64,000 bases of DNA from Microlunatus phosphovorus NM-1 (GTDB lineage: Bacteria > Actinomycetota > Actinomycetes > Propionibacteriales > Propionibacteriaceae), in NCBI RefSeq assembly GCF_000270245.1, contig NC_015635.1:5022001-5086000 (forward strand), written 5' to 3'. Of this stretch, positions 44,175-53,141 are shown piece by piece; position 1 is the stretch's first letter, and the number at the start of each line of letters is the position of its first letter. The notes beneath the pieces were generated by a model that searched no databases, was not told the origin of the DNA, and worked only from the letters and a program-made list of their open reading frames with translations. The position numbers and the translations under genes are program-made.

Positions 44175-45206
44175 ATGACCACCATGCGCGACGTCGCCGA
44201 GCATGCCGGCGTCTCCATCGCCACGGTCTCCTTCGTGATCAACAACACCAAGCCGGTCACACAAGCCACCCGAGCCAGGATCGAAGCCTCGATGGAGGCG
44301 CTCGGCTACCGGCCCAACGCGGTCGCCCGGGCGCTCGCCAGCCGTCGGACCCGGGTCCTCGCACTGGCGTACCCGGCCCTTGATCACCGGCTCGGCGGAT
44401 CCGGGATGGAGTTCATGATCGCGGCCGCGCGGAGGGCCGGCGAGCACGGCTACCACCTGATGATGTGGCCGGGCACGAACGACGGACGGGAGATGACCGA
44501 CCTGCTCGGCCAGCGGATGGTCGACGGGGTGATCTTGATGGAGGTGCAGCTCGACGACCCACGGGTCCGGCCCTTGCAGGCGTCCAAGACGCCGTACGCG
44601 CTGATCGGGCGGACCGCCGATCCGTCGGACAGCCTGCATGTCGACATCGACTTCGAGCAGACCGTGACCGACGCGGTCCGGCACCTGTACGACCTCGGCC
44701 ACCGACGGATCGTGCTCGTCACCGGGACCCAGGTCAGCGAGAGCTACTACAACTACGGCCCGTACGTGCGCACCGAGCGCGCATTCGTGGACGTGACCGC
44801 CCGGCTCGGCCTGGAGCCAGTGATCGTCGCCTCCGGACACGACGCCGGTGCCGGACGCGAGCTCGCCCAGCGACTGCGTACCGAGCAGCCGGACGCGACA
44901 GCGGTGGTGCTGTTGAACGAGTTCGCGGCGATCGGGCTGCTGATCGGACTGCACCACCAACAGCTGCGCGTGCCGGACGATCTCTCTATCGTGTCCATGG
45001 TGACCTCGGACGAGATGGCCTCGCTGGCCGAACCCACCTTGACGATCATGCGGTCCCCCGGCACCGAGTTGGGCGAACTCGCCGTCGAGCATCTCGTGCG
45101 GCAGATGACGACCGGCCAGCGACCCGATCCGGTGCTATTGCCTTCCATCCTGGTGCCCGGCGAGTCGACCAGCCCGCCCCCGCGCACCCCGATCGGCCGC
45201 CGCTGA
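44175..45206 (+). CDS. LacI-family transcriptional regulator
   Basis: 343 aa. N-terminal helix-turn-helix and hinge ([35 protein letters not shown]) and a periplasmic-binding-like sensor domain. Expected to repress the divergent sugar operon until its sugar ligand binds. The start is fixed by GGAGGAA 6-8 nt upstream of the ATG. A note: the common hinge helix Leu residue pattern is ALAS, normal for the family. dtd follows with overlapping TGATG, so it is translated from the same mRNA. Confidence 0.94.
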   Translation: MTTMRDVAEHAGVSIATVSFVINNTKPVTQATRARIEASMEALGYRPNAVARALASRRTRVLALAYPALDHRLGGSGMEFMIAAARRAGEHGYHLMMWPGTNDGREMTDLLGQRMVDGVILMEVQLDDPRVRPLQASKTPYALIGRTADPSDSLHVDIDFEQTVTDAVRHLYDLGHRRIVLVTGTQVSESYYNYGPYVRTERAFVDVTARLGLEPVIVASGHDAGAGRELAQRLRTEQPDATAVVLLNEFAAIGLLIGLHHQQLRVPDDLSIVSMVTSDEMASLAEPTLTIMRSPGTELGELAVEHLVRQMTTGQRPDPVLLPSILVPGESTSPPPRTPIGRR

Positions 45207-45634
45207 TGCGGGCCGTCATCCAGCGCGCCGCAGCCGCATCGGTCAGTGTCGCCGGCGAGGTGGTCGGCGCGCTCGAGCGGCCGGGTCTGATGATCCTGGT
45301 CGGCGCCACCCACACCGACACCGCAGAGGTCGCCGCCAGGCTGGCGCAGAAGATCTGGACGCTCCGGATCCTCGCCGACGAGCGGTCCGCCGCCGATCTC
45401 GGCGCGCCACTGCTGGTGGTCAGCCAGTTCACCCTGTACGCCGACACGGCCAAGGGCCGGCGGCCCTCCTGGAGTGCGGCGGCGCCTCGGGCAGTCAGTG
45501 AACCGCTGGTGGACAGCTTCGTGGCCGCCCTGCGCGAGCTGGGTGCGGAAGTGTCGACCGGCGTCTTCGGCGCCGTCATGCAGGTCAGCCTGGTCAACGA
45601 CGGCCCGATCACCCTCATCCTCGACGCCGACTGA
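45206..45634 (+). CDS. dtd: D-aminoacyl-tRNA deacylase
   Basis: 142 aa, normal length. Motifs [21 protein letters not shown] at the N-terminus, [21 protein letters not shown] (SQFTLYAD, with the catalytic Thr region) and [19 protein letters not shown], whose NxGP-like motif is NDGP, the standard NxGPVT motif with ITL. It removes D-amino acids wrongly attached to tRNA. Its ATG overlaps the stop of lacI-like gene (TGATG). The link with a sugar regulator is positional, not functional. Confidence 0.95.
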   Translation: MRAVIQRAAAASVSVAGEVVGALERPGLMILVGATHTDTAEVAARLAQKIWTLRILADERSAADLGAPLLVVSQFTLYADTAKGRRPSWSAAAPRAVSEPLVDSFVAALRELGAEVSTGVFGAVMQVSLVNDGPITLILDAD

Positions 45635-45783
45635 CCGTGAGGCGAGCACCCGCCTCGTGCCGTACGCCAGTCAGATGTGCTCGGGTTTGTCGGATCTGCA
45701 CTATCTGCAGATCGAGCAGATCCCACAAGATCGAGCAACAACCCCACATCCACGGCGACCAGCATTGCTGTGACCCGGATGCT

Positions 45784-45905
45784 CCGCCTCACAGCGAGTG
45801 ACGGCCCCCGTCTGGAACGACGAGAGAGCGAACACGTCTTTCCGTTTGCGAACGAGGAGCGAAGACGGAGTCCTGGGAGCGCAGCCGAACAGCGAGTCGA
45901 CGACA
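45784..45905 (+). repeat. Interspersed repeat family A, copy 4
   Basis: Reverse orientation copy: CTCCGCCTCACAGCGAGTGA, CCGTCTGGAACGACGAGAGA, GCGAAGACGGAGTCCTGGGA, GCGCAGCCGAACAGCGAGTC. It lies between the convergent dtd and sseC-like genes. The rest of this 347-bp gap (45635-45783) shows only a short CTGCAGATCGAGCAGATC dyad. Confidence 0.72.
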
Positions 45906-45981
45906 AACACAGAGGCGCCGTCCACCGCAGGGGGACGGCGCCTCGCGCTACGCCAAACTGATCGTGATCGACGATCAGACC

Positions 45982-46290
45982 TCAGACAGCTACCGCGTCG
46001 AGCAGGACGTCGACCTCCGAGACATTACCCCGGGAGGCGATCACCTGACGGTCGGTCTGGGCACCCGGTGCCAGGGTACGCAGGGTCCACACCCCGTCAC
46101 CGGCGAAGAATCGGAAATGACCGGTCGCCGAGGTGGGCACCTCGGCGGTGAACTCGCCGGTCGCGTCGAGCAGTCGCACGTAGGCGTTGGAGACCGGCTC
46201 ACCGCTGCGCAGCACGCGGCCCTGGATCACGGCCTCCTTGGTCACGTTGATGCCCTGCACGCTGAGTCCGCCCTGGGTGGCTCCGCACAT
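45982..46290 (-). CDS. sseC: DUF1416 (SseC-like) protein
   Basis: 102 aa, begins MCGATQGG as in all DUF1416 proteins, followed by a beta-sandwich (Ig/transthyretin-like) domain: VIQGRVLRSGEPVSNAYVRLLD, TGEFTAEVPTSATGHFRFFA and WTLRTLAPGA. The conserved N-terminal Cys suggests sulfur transfer or binding. It always neighbours the thiosulfate sulfurtransferase gene, as in sseC2-cysA2 of M. tuberculosis. Here it is separated by 123 nt carrying two hairpins, indicating expression below that of sseA. Molecular function unproven. Confidence 0.9.
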   Translation of the reverse strand: MCGATQGGLSVQGINVTKEAVIQGRVLRSGEPVSNAYVRLLDATGEFTAEVPTSATGHFRFFAGDGVWTLRTLAPGAQTDRQVIASRGNVSEVDVLLDAVAV

Positions 46291-46333
46291 TGTTCTGTCC
46301 TCACTGCTTGGGGGTCGGGGATTGTCTTGCGAT

Positions 46334-46361
46334 GACCAGGCACGCGGCGACGTGCCTGGTC
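46334..46361 (-). terminator. Intercistronic hairpin between sseA and sseC
   Basis: GACCAGGCACG and CGTGCCTGGTC pair perfectly around CGGCGA. A second stem, CCGGGC with GCCCGG around GGAA, lies about 20 bp further upstream in the transcript (near 46376-46393). They may act as attenuators or mRNA stabilisers between the two cistrons. Confidence 0.65.
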
Positions 46362-46413
46362 GGGAGCCGGCGCGGTCCGGGCGGAAGCCCGGTCCGACCA
46401 GCGAAAAGCTTGC

Positions 46414-47262
46414 TCAGGCCTCGCCGGGCTCGTCGCCGAGAGCGACCGGCACGCCCACCAGCGAGCCGTACTCGGTCCAGGAGCCGTCGTAGTTCTTGAC
46501 GTTCTCCTTGCCCAGCAGCTCGTGCAGCACGAACCAGGTGTGCGCGCTGCGCTCGCCGATCCGGCAGTAGGCGATGATGTCGCGATCGAAGTCCAGACCC
46601 GCGTTCTCGTAGAGCTCGCGAAGCTGCTCGTCGGACTTGAAGGTGCCGTCGTCGTTGGCTGCCTTGCTCCACGGCACGTTGATCGCGGTCGGCACGTGCC
46701 CGCCACGCTGCGCCTGCTCCTGCGGGAGGTGGGCGGGAGCCAGCAGCCGGCCGGCGTACTCGTCAGGGCTGCGGACGTCGACCAGGCTGTCGGCGCCGAT
46801 GGAGGCCACGACCTCGTCCCGGAACGCGCGAATCGCGAGATCCGGCTCGCCGGCCTTGTATTCCGTCGCCGGCCGGGTCACCGTCTCCGGGGTCAGCTCA
46901 CGCGCCTCGAGCTCCCACTTCTTGCGCCCGCCGTCGAGCAGCCGGACATCGTTGTGGCCGTACAGCTTGAAGTACCAGTACGCGTACGACGCGAACCAGT
47001 TGTTGTTGCCGCCGTAGAGCACGACGATGTCATCGTTGCCGATGCCCCGTGCGGACAGCAGCGCCTCGAACTGCTCCTTGTTGACGAAATCGCGCCGGAC
47101 CGGGTCCTGCAGATCCAGCTTCCAGTCGATCTTGACCGCTCCGGCGATGTGGCCGCCGTCGTATGCGGTGGTGTCCTCATCGACCTCGACCAGCACGACG
47201 TTCGAGTCGGCCCCATGCTCGACCACCCAATCGGCGTCGACGAGTACCTCTTGCCTGCTCAT
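46414..47262 (-). CDS. sseA: Thiosulfate sulfurtransferase (two-domain rhodanese)
   Basis: 282 aa: two rhodanese domains. The N-terminal one is inactive in catalysis ([21 protein letters not shown]); the C-terminal one has the persulfide Cys loop [13 protein letters not shown] (CRIGERS). It transfers sulfur from thiosulfate to acceptors; homologous to CysA2/SseA proteins of actinobacteria. SD CAGGAG before the ATG. A cysteine-containing leader peptide (47401-47493) precedes it, so synthesis is likely controlled by cysteine supply. sseC follows. Confidence 0.95.
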   Translation of the reverse strand: MSRQEVLVDADWVVEHGADSNVVLVEVDEDTTAYDGGHIAGAVKIDWKLDLQDPVRRDFVNKEQFEALLSARGIGNDDIVVLYGGNNNWFASYAYWYFKLYGHNDVRLLDGGRKKWELEARELTPETVTRPATEYKAGEPDLAIRAFRDEVVASIGADSLVDVRSPDEYAGRLLAPAHLPQEQAQRGGHVPTAINVPWSKAANDDGTFKSDEQLRELYENAGLDFDRDIIAYCRIGERSAHTWFVLHELLGKENVKNYDGSWTEYGSLVGVPVALGDEPGEA

Positions 47263-47334
47263 GTGTTGTCAGTCTCCTGTTAGGTGGGTGGCAGTTGCTT
47301 TGTTGCGTCTGTGGATTCGTTGCTTCTGGGAGTA

Positions 47335-47399
47335 CGCACCAGGCGGTGACACACCGCTGGCGCACAGAGATTCGGCGAAGGGGCCCGGATCAACCGGGC
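47335..47399 (-). promoter_or_regulatory. Candidate attenuator hairpins of the sseA leader
   Basis: Immediately after the leader-peptide stop, GCCCGG/CCGGGC (47383-47399) makes a short stem. Further downstream CGGTG/CACCG with flanking GCGCCAG and CTGGTGCG (47335-47363) makes a longer stem. Which of them forms could depend on ribosome position on the Cys codons of the leader. Confidence 0.55.
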
Positions 47400-47400
47400 A

Positions 47401-47493
47401 TCACATGCAGAGACAGAGCGACGAGCGCATCCGGCCATGATCCACGGCCAGGCGGCGGGTGAGCGGATACGCCCACGCAGTCGTCGGGGTCAT
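47401..47493 (-). CDS. Leaderless cysteine-type leader peptide (30 aa) of the sseA-sseC operon
   Basis: Starts with ATG 7 nt after TAGCCT (47501-47506, minus strand), so it would be translated from the first base of the mRNA. Peptide: [20 protein letters not shown] then RMRSSLCLCM and TGA. Two Cys near the C-terminus (CLCM) fit a sensor of charged tRNA-Cys. In mycobacteria, leaderless polycysteine sORFs attenuate the operon containing cysA2 and sseC. Position, gene partners, leaderless start and C-terminal Cys all match. Its ATG overlaps the stop of the MoaD-like frame (ATGA). Confidence 0.78.
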   Translation of the reverse strand: MTPTTAWAYPLTRRLAVDHGRMRSSLCLCM

Positions 47494-47963
47494 GTCGACG
47501 AGGCTAGGGCGAGACCGGCAGCCCCGCCAGGTTCGTCTCTATTAGTGAGACAGATATCCATATAGCGGACGACACCGCCCCCACCTCTCCGCCAGAGCGT
47601 CGACGGCCTCAAAGCGTCCGACCAGCGAGACTCGCCGCCGGCGAACGGCGGCAGGATCTCGGCTCGCACCGGACTGTGCCGCACCTTGTCATAGTCCGCC
47701 GGGTGCACCACGACACCGTCGATGAGCACGGTGCACACCTGCAGGAGACGGTCGAACCGCTCCTGACGACGTCGCTCCGCAGCGGCGCGCAGTGCCGCTC
47801 CCAGCGTGTCGACCGGCCAGATCTCCGACGCAACTCCGGCCACCGTCTTGGCGCCGGCCCAGAAGACAAGCTCAACCTGAACACTTGGCGTATCCTCAGA
47901 ATGCGACGAGGCCCCAGGCGGTTTGCACGCGCCCCGACCGCTTCGGGGTGGATGTGTCGTCAT
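47490..47963 (-). CDS. MoaD/ThiS-like sulfur-carrier protein with C-terminal tail
   Basis: Ubiquitin-like fold. [42 protein letters not shown], and [11 protein letters not shown], where the Gly-Gly would normally be the thiocarboxylated C-terminus. Here no stop follows; the frame runs on for about 50 residues to 47490. The tail overlaps the region that contains the sseA promoter elements. The ATG at 47963 gives a 28-residue N-terminal extension and no other start exists before the fold. A sulfur-carrier role is inferred from the neighbouring sseA/sseC/mshD. Confidence 0.65.
   Translation of the reverse strand: MTTHPPRSGRGACKPPGASSHSEDTPSVQVELVFWAGAKTVAGVASEIWPVDTLGAALRAAAERRRQERFDRLLQVCTVLIDGVVVHPADYDKVRHSPVRAEILPPFAGGESRWSDALRPSTLWRRGGGGVVRYMDICLTNRDEPGGAAGLALASST
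47535..47551 (-). promoter_or_regulatory. Dyad GTCTC-N7-GAGAC upstream of the sseA leader promoter
   Basis: GTCTCTATTAGTGAGAC lies 28 bp from the presumed -10. Its TGTCTCAC-AATAG core (minus strand) recurs at 61971-61984 upstream of the cysteine dioxygenase operon, 27 bp from its -10. Probably an activator site just upstream of the -35. Confidence 0.55.
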
Positions 47964-47996
47964 GCCGCCTTCCAGAAGGAGCCAGAGGAGACCACG

Positions 47997-48698
47997 ATGG
48001 CCACCTTGCTGCTGTTGACCAACGATATGCACGTCTCGTCCGAGATCCTGCCCGCGCTCGAGCTCCTCCCCCACCAGGTCCGCGTCGCCCAGGCCGAAGC
48101 CACCGCGCTGCTCGATGCCCCGTCTGCCGATGTCATCTTGTTGGATGCCCGGCGAGACCTGGTCGGCGCGCGCTCGCTGTGCCGACTGATGGAGACCACC
48201 GGCAAGGAGTCCCCGTTGCTGGTCGTGGTCAGTGAAGGTGGTCTGGCAGCGCTCTCCAGGGACTGGGGCTTCGACGACATCCTGCTCAACACCGCCGGTC
48301 CGGCCGAAGTCGACATCCGGATCCGGCTGGCGATGGCTCCGGCCACCAGCACGGCCGGGGAGCCCGTGATCCAGTCGGGGAACATCGTCATTGACGAGGC
48401 CGGCTATTCGGCGAAGGTCAACGGAGTCCAACTCGACCTGACCTACACCGAGTTCGAGTTGCTGAAGTATCTCGCGCAGCACCCGGGCCGGGTCTTCAGC
48501 CGCCAGCAACTGCTGAGCGATGTGTGGGGATACGACTATTTCGGCGGTACGCGTACGGTCGACGTCCATGTCCGGCGCCTCCGGGCCAAGCTCGGACCCG
48601 AGCACGAGTCCGTGATCGGCACCGTCCGCAACGTCGGCTACCGATTTGTCGCCCAGGGTGAGGATGCCCGCTCCTCGAACACTCCCTCGCGCGTCTAG
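47997..48698 (+). CDS. glnR: Orphan OmpR-family regulator, GlnR type
   Basis: 233 aa. Degenerate receiver domain ([25 protein letters not shown], with [18 protein letters not shown] carrying the Asp) lacking the usual N-terminal acidic pair, so phosphorylation-independent action is likely as in GlnR. C-terminal winged helix: [61 protein letters not shown]. GlnR controls nitrogen genes in actinobacteria. Its place beside mshD and the sulfurtransferase genes matches Rv0818. GAGGAG lies 6-8 nt upstream of the ATG. No kinase gene next to it. Confidence 0.88.
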   Translation: MATLLLLTNDMHVSSEILPALELLPHQVRVAQAEATALLDAPSADVILLDARRDLVGARSLCRLMETTGKESPLLVVVSEGGLAALSRDWGFDDILLNTAGPAEVDIRIRLAMAPATSTAGEPVIQSGNIVIDEAGYSAKVNGVQLDLTYTEFELLKYLAQHPGRVFSRQQLLSDVWGYDYFGGTRTVDVHVRRLRAKLGPEHESVIGTVRNVGYRFVAQGEDARSSNTPSRV

Positions 48699-48842
48699 GA
48701 GTGTGCTGATCCCCGTTGTCGGATGAGCCTTCACTCAAAGGTGATGCGTTCGAACCGGATCTGACGGGACGTTCGACCCCAACTCGCATCAATACCTGAC
48801 CAACTCGGCTATCTCGTGTGGTGTGGACGATAGGTTGTCCAG

Positions 48843-49868
48843 ATGGCTGACCCCGCTCCGGCCACCCTCACCGTCACGACGCACCTGACCCCTGCCCAGC
48901 AGGACGAGGTCATGGCGTTGGTCGAGCGCGCCGCCACACTCGACGGGCACCGGGCTGTCAACGATGCCGGGTTGCTCGCGCTGCGCAGCGACTCGACCGG
49001 CAATGCATCGCGACCCGCGCCGGTCCATGTGCTGGCTCACCACCCCGGCCACGGTTCTGAGGCCCCGTCGGTCGGCTATGCCCAGGCCGTCTGGGAGGAC
49101 GATGGGCCGGTGGCCGCTTTGGTCGTCGATCCCGATTACCGCCGACAAGGAATCGGATCGGCACTCTGGCAAGCCCTCGCCACCGAGACCACCGCGCGCG
49201 CAGCTGGCTCTGACGCACCCGGAGCACTCAGGGTCTGGGCCACCGGCAATACCCCGGCCGCCCAGGCTTTGGCCGCCTCGCAAGGGCTCCGCGCCATCCG
49301 TACGCTGCTGGTCCTCGGACGCTCGCTCGACGGCGACCTGCCGCCGGTCGCGCCGCCCGCCGGCACCAGCATCCGTGCGTTCGACCCCGATCGACCCGGC
49401 GACATCGACGGTTGGCTGCGGGTGAACTCGCGGGCCTTCGCCAGCCATCCCGAGCAGGGCTCGATGACCCGCGCCGACTTCGAGCAGCGGATGGCCGAGC
49501 CCTGGTTCGACCCGGCCGGGCTGTTCCTGGCAGTCCGTCCTGCCCAGTCCGCAGCCCGGGCCGACGAGCAGTCGGACCAACAAGAAGAGATCATCGGCTT
49601 CCACTGGACCAAGCGAGAGCCCGGGGCGGCCGGCGGCGAGGTGTATGTGATCGGCGTCGATCCGACAGCCGGCGTTCGGGGTCTCGGCACTCCCCTGCTC
49701 GGTGCCGGCCTGCGCCACCTGCGCAGCACCGGCGCGACCACCGTCGACCTCTACGTCGAGGCGGACAACGTACGGGCCCTGTCGCTGTATCGCCGGTACG
49801 GCTTCAGCCCCCTCACCAGCGACGTCATGTACGCAGCACCGGCGAGACAAGCAGACGGACTCGGCTGA
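48843..49868 (+). CDS. mshD: Mycothiol synthase
   Basis: 341 aa, two GNAT domains. It acetylates Cys-GlcN-Ins to complete mycothiol, the main low-molecular-weight thiol of actinobacteria. The N-terminal domain holds [19 protein letters not shown]; the C-terminal one has [29 protein letters not shown] and the typical [24 protein letters not shown]. The ATG is 6 nt after TAGGTT (48831-48836), a leaderless layout. Neighbouring glnR and ppk1 recall Rv0818-mshD-phoT in mycobacteria. Mycothione reductase is found 12 kb on. Confidence 0.93.
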   Translation: MADPAPATLTVTTHLTPAQQDEVMALVERAATLDGHRAVNDAGLLALRSDSTGNASRPAPVHVLAHHPGHGSEAPSVGYAQAVWEDDGPVAALVVDPDYRRQGIGSALWQALATETTARAAGSDAPGALRVWATGNTPAAQALAASQGLRAIRTLLVLGRSLDGDLPPVAPPAGTSIRAFDPDRPGDIDGWLRVNSRAFASHPEQGSMTRADFEQRMAEPWFDPAGLFLAVRPAQSAARADEQSDQQEEIIGFHWTKREPGAAGGEVYVIGVDPTAGVRGLGTPLLGAGLRHLRSTGATTVDLYVEADNVRALSLYRRYGFSPLTSDVMYAAPARQADGLG

Positions 49869-49906
49869 CTACGATGCTGAACCAGTTGGCAAGCACAGGA
49901 GAAGAG

Positions 49907-52051
49907 ATGAACGCACCCGATCTGGCAGGAGACCTCCTCGAGCCCACCGGCACGCAGACTGTCAACGACGGCGAGAGTGACGGCCTGCCCGACGGCCGCT
50001 TCCTGGACCGGGAGCTGTCCTGGCTGGCGTTCAACTCCCGGGTGCTCGACCTGGCCAAGGACGCTCAGCGGGTGCCACTGCTGGAGCGGGCCAAGTTCTT
50101 GGCCATCTTCGCCAACAATCTGGACGAATTCTTCATGGTCCGGGTCGCCGGTCTGAAACGCCGGATCGCCGCCGGCGTCGCGGTGCGGACCGTCGCCGGG
50201 CTGATGCCGCGCGAGGTGCACGAGACGATCCTGACCCGGACCCGGGAACTGGTCACCGAGCACTCCCGGGTGTTCGAGGAGGAGATCCGGCCCGAGCTCG
50301 CCGCGCACGGCATCGAGATCCTGCACTGGCACGAGCTGACTCCGGATGAGATGGAGCGAATGCGAGTGCTGTTCGCCGAGCGCATCTTCCCGGTGCTCAC
50401 CCCGCTGGCGGTCGATCCGTCGCACCCGTTCCCCTACATCTCCGGCCTGTCGATCAACCTCGCCGTGCTGGTCAAGAACCCCAGCACCGGCGTACGCCAG
50501 TTCGCCCGGGTCAAGGTGCCGAGCGTGCTTCCCCGGTTCGTGCGGCTGGCCGAGGGCCGGTTCGTCGCCCTGGAAGACGTGATCGCCCGGCACCTGGATC
50601 AGCTGTTCACCGGTATGCAGGTGGTGCAGCACCACGTGTTCCGGGTGACCCGCAACGAGGACGTCGAGGTCGAGGAGGACGACGCGGAGAACCTGCTCGT
50701 CGCCTTGGAGCGGGAGCTGCTGCGTCGCAAGGTCGGCCGACCCCCGGTCCGGCTGGAGGTCGAGGACGACATCGACTCGAAGATGTTGGAACTGCTCATC
50801 TCCGAGCTCGACATCAGCGAGAAGGAGGTGTTCGCGCTGCCCGGCCCGCTGGATCTGCGCGGGCTGTTCTCGCTGGCCGACCTGGACCGGGCCGAGTTGA
50901 AGTACCCGGCCTTCCTGCCGTCGACCCACCCGCACCTGGCCGAGGTGGAGACCGCCAAGCCGGCCGACCTGTTTGCCGCGCTCAAGCAGCGCGACGTGCT
51001 GCTGCACCACCCGTACGACTCGTTCGCCACCTCGGTGCAGCGCTTCATCGAGCAGGCCGCCGACGATCCGCAGGTGCTGGCGATCAAGCAGACCCTCTAT
51101 CGCACCTCCGGCGACTCCCCGATCATCGACGCCTTGATCGAGGCAGCCGAGGCCGGCAAGCAGGTGCTGGCGCTGGTGGAGATCAAGGCCCGCTTCGACG
51201 AGCAGGCCAATATCGCCTGGGCGCGCCGGCTGGAGCAGCACGGCTGCCACGTGGTCTACGGGCTGCTCGGGCTGAAGACGCACTGCAAGCTGTCCATGGT
51301 GGTCCGCGACGAGCCCGACGGCTTGCGCCGCTATGCCCACATCGGCACCGGCAACTACAACCCGAAGACCGCCCGGCTGTATGAGGACATGGGTCTGCTC
51401 ACCGCCAACCCGATCATCACCGACGACATCGGCCGGCTGTTCAACCACATGTCCGGGATGAGCCAGGAGACCCAGTATCGGCGGCTGCTGGTCGCGCCGC
51501 ACGGCATCCGGACCGGCCTGATCGACCGGATCAACAACGAGATCGCCAACCACGAGGACGGCAAGCCGGCCGGGATCAAGATCAAGGTCAACTCGCTGGT
51601 CGACGAGACCGTCACCGACGCTTTGTATCGTGCCTCCCAGGCCGGGGTGCCGGTAGACCTGTGGGTGCGTGGCATCTGCACCATCCGGCCGGGAGTCCCG
51701 GGGCTGAGCGAGAACATCCGGGTACGCAGCATCCTGGGCCGGTTCCTGGAGCACAGCCGACTGTTCTGGTTCGCCAACGGTGGCCAGGCCTCGGTCGGGA
51801 TCGGGTCGGCGGATCTGATGCACCGCAACCTCGACCGCCGGGTGGAGACGCTCGCCTCGATCACCAACCCGGCACACGTCGCCGAGATCGAGGGACTGTT
51901 CGACCTGGCCTTCGACCCCGGCACAGCCGCCTGGCTGCTGAATGCCGATGGCACCTGGACCCAGCGGACCACCGACGAAGACGGAGAGCCGCTGCTGGAC
52001 ATGCAGGCACACCTGATCAGCGTCAAGAGCCGCCGCCGGGCAGCGAAGTAG
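49907..52051 (+). CDS. ppk1: Polyphosphate kinase 1
   Basis: Catalyses reversible transfer of ATP gamma-phosphate to polyphosphate. 714 aa, normal for the family. N-terminal domain [20 protein letters not shown]; the head domain; and two PLD-like domains with catalytic histidines H459 ([11 protein letters not shown]) and H616 (FLEHSRLF), plus [30 protein letters not shown] at 49907 with GGAGAAG upstream and TACGAT (49870-49875) as the likely -10 is preferred to an ATG at 49874. It leads mutT1, then pstSCAB under a separate promoter. No PHO box was seen before it. Confidence 0.96.
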   Translation: MNAPDLAGDLLEPTGTQTVNDGESDGLPDGRFLDRELSWLAFNSRVLDLAKDAQRVPLLERAKFLAIFANNLDEFFMVRVAGLKRRIAAGVAVRTVAGLMPREVHETILTRTRELVTEHSRVFEEEIRPELAAHGIEILHWHELTPDEMERMRVLFAERIFPVLTPLAVDPSHPFPYISGLSINLAVLVKNPSTGVRQFARVKVPSVLPRFVRLAEGRFVALEDVIARHLDQLFTGMQVVQHHVFRVTRNEDVEVEEDDAENLLVALERELLRRKVGRPPVRLEVEDDIDSKMLELLISELDISEKEVFALPGPLDLRGLFSLADLDRAELKYPAFLPSTHPHLAEVETAKPADLFAALKQRDVLLHHPYDSFATSVQRFIEQAADDPQVLAIKQTLYRTSGDSPIIDALIEAAEAGKQVLALVEIKARFDEQANIAWARRLEQHGCHVVYGLLGLKTHCKLSMVVRDEPDGLRRYAHIGTGNYNPKTARLYEDMGLLTANPIITDDIGRLFNHMSGMSQETQYRRLLVAPHGIRTGLIDRINNEIANHEDGKPAGIKIKVNSLVDETVTDALYRASQAGVPVDLWVRGICTIRPGVPGLSENIRVRSILGRFLEHSRLFWFANGGQASVGIGSADLMHRNLDRRVETLASITNPAHVAEIEGLFDLAFDPGTAAWLLNADGTWTQRTTDEDGEPLLDMQAHLISVKSRRRAAK

Positions 52052-52058
52052 GCCACCG

Positions 52059-52952
52059 GTGAGCAAACGCCGTCCCAAGACCGTGCTCGCGGGCGGCGCC
52101 GTCGTCCAGCGCGTCCGTCCCGGCAAGCCGCCGGAGATCTTGATCATCCACCGCAGCCGGTACTCGGACTGGACGCTGCCCAAGGGCAAGGTCGAGGCCG
52201 GCGAGTCGGTGGTGGCAGCAGCCGCGCGTGAGGTGCAGGAGGAGACCGGAGTCACCATCCGGCTCAGCACGCCCCTGGACACCACTCTCTACAAACTCAG
52301 CTCCGGGGCCACCAAGGAGGTCCGCTATTGGTCTGGGGCACCGTTGGATGTCGTCAAGAGGGCGCCCGACGACGAGGTCGACGTGGTGTCCTGGCTGCCG
52401 TTGAAGGCGGCACTGCAGCGCCTCAGCTATGACTTCGACAAGGACCTGGTGCGCCAGTTCGAGAAGCAGCCGGACACCACGACGCTCGCACTGGTCCGGC
52501 ACGGCAAGGCGATGGATCGCAAGGACTGGTCGAAGAAGGACACCTTGCGCCCGCTCGGGGCGCGTGGCCGCAAACAGGCCAAGCAGCTGATCCCGTACCT
52601 GAGTGCGTACGGCATCAAGACGCTGATCAGCTCGACCGCAACCCGGTGCGTGACCACCTTCGATCCGTACGCGGCCGCCAGCAAGACTCGGATCGACACC
52701 TACGACACGTTGACCGAGGAAGTCGCGAGCAAGAGTCCGGACGCGGTCATCAGGCTGGTGCAGAAGCTTCGCCGCGACGCGCTCGCCAACCAGACGCCGA
52801 CCGCGATCTGCATTCATCGTCCGGTCCTGCCGACCATCCTCGAGGCGCTCGATCTGGCGCCGGCCACACTGGCCACCGGGGAGATGCTGATCGCTCATCT
52901 GACCCCGGACGGCGGGGTGCACGCGATCGAGCGGCACCGCCCTCAGGCCTGA
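52059..52952 (+). CDS. mutT1: MutT1-type Nudix hydrolase with C-terminal histidine phosphatase domain
   Basis: 297 aa. The N-terminal Nudix box GKVEAGESVVAAAAREVQEE (GX5EX7REUXEEXGU ending TGV) hydrolyses (oxo)nucleoside or dinucleoside polyphosphates. The C-terminal half begins LALVRHGKA, the phosphoglycerate-mutase-like RHG domain, but lacks a clear second catalytic His partner except ICIHRP. The two-domain form is that of mycobacterial MutT1 (Rv2985), which also lies next to ppk. The GTG start is 8 nt past the ppk1 stop, so the genes are cotranscribed. Confidence 0.92.
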   Translation: MSKRRPKTVLAGGAVVQRVRPGKPPEILIIHRSRYSDWTLPKGKVEAGESVVAAAAREVQEETGVTIRLSTPLDTTLYKLSSGATKEVRYWSGAPLDVVKRAPDDEVDVVSWLPLKAALQRLSYDFDKDLVRQFEKQPDTTTLALVRHGKAMDRKDWSKKDTLRPLGARGRKQAKQLIPYLSAYGIKTLISSTATRCVTTFDPYAAASKTRIDTYDTLTEEVASKSPDAVIRLVQKLRRDALANQTPTAICIHRPVLPTILEALDLAPATLATGEMLIAHLTPDGGVHAIERHRPQA

Positions 52953-53021
52953 GACGCCGTCGAGACGAGTGCTGCCGTGCACCGACTTCGCATCGGCGCC
53001 GCAACACAGTCCCCGCCCGTC

Positions 53022-53076
53022 GTTCGCTCGGCGTTCACCGGCGGGCCCTCGAGTCGTCAGAATGGCTGCCTAGCGT
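53022..53076 (+). promoter_or_regulatory. PHO box and -10 of pstS
   Basis: Direct repeats GTTCGCTCGGC (53022-53032) and GTTCACCGGCG (53033-53043) match the 11-bp actinobacterial PHO box. TAGCGT (53071-53076) is the probable -10, 27 bp later, the same spacing as at phoU. Induction of pstSCAB by phosphorylated RegX3/PhoP under phosphate limitation is inferred. Confidence 0.8.
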
Positions 53077-53141
53077 CTGGACCGGAGCCAGTGTCGCTCC
53101 TTACGTTCATTGCACGAGTCACACTCCGACAAGGGGAACGA

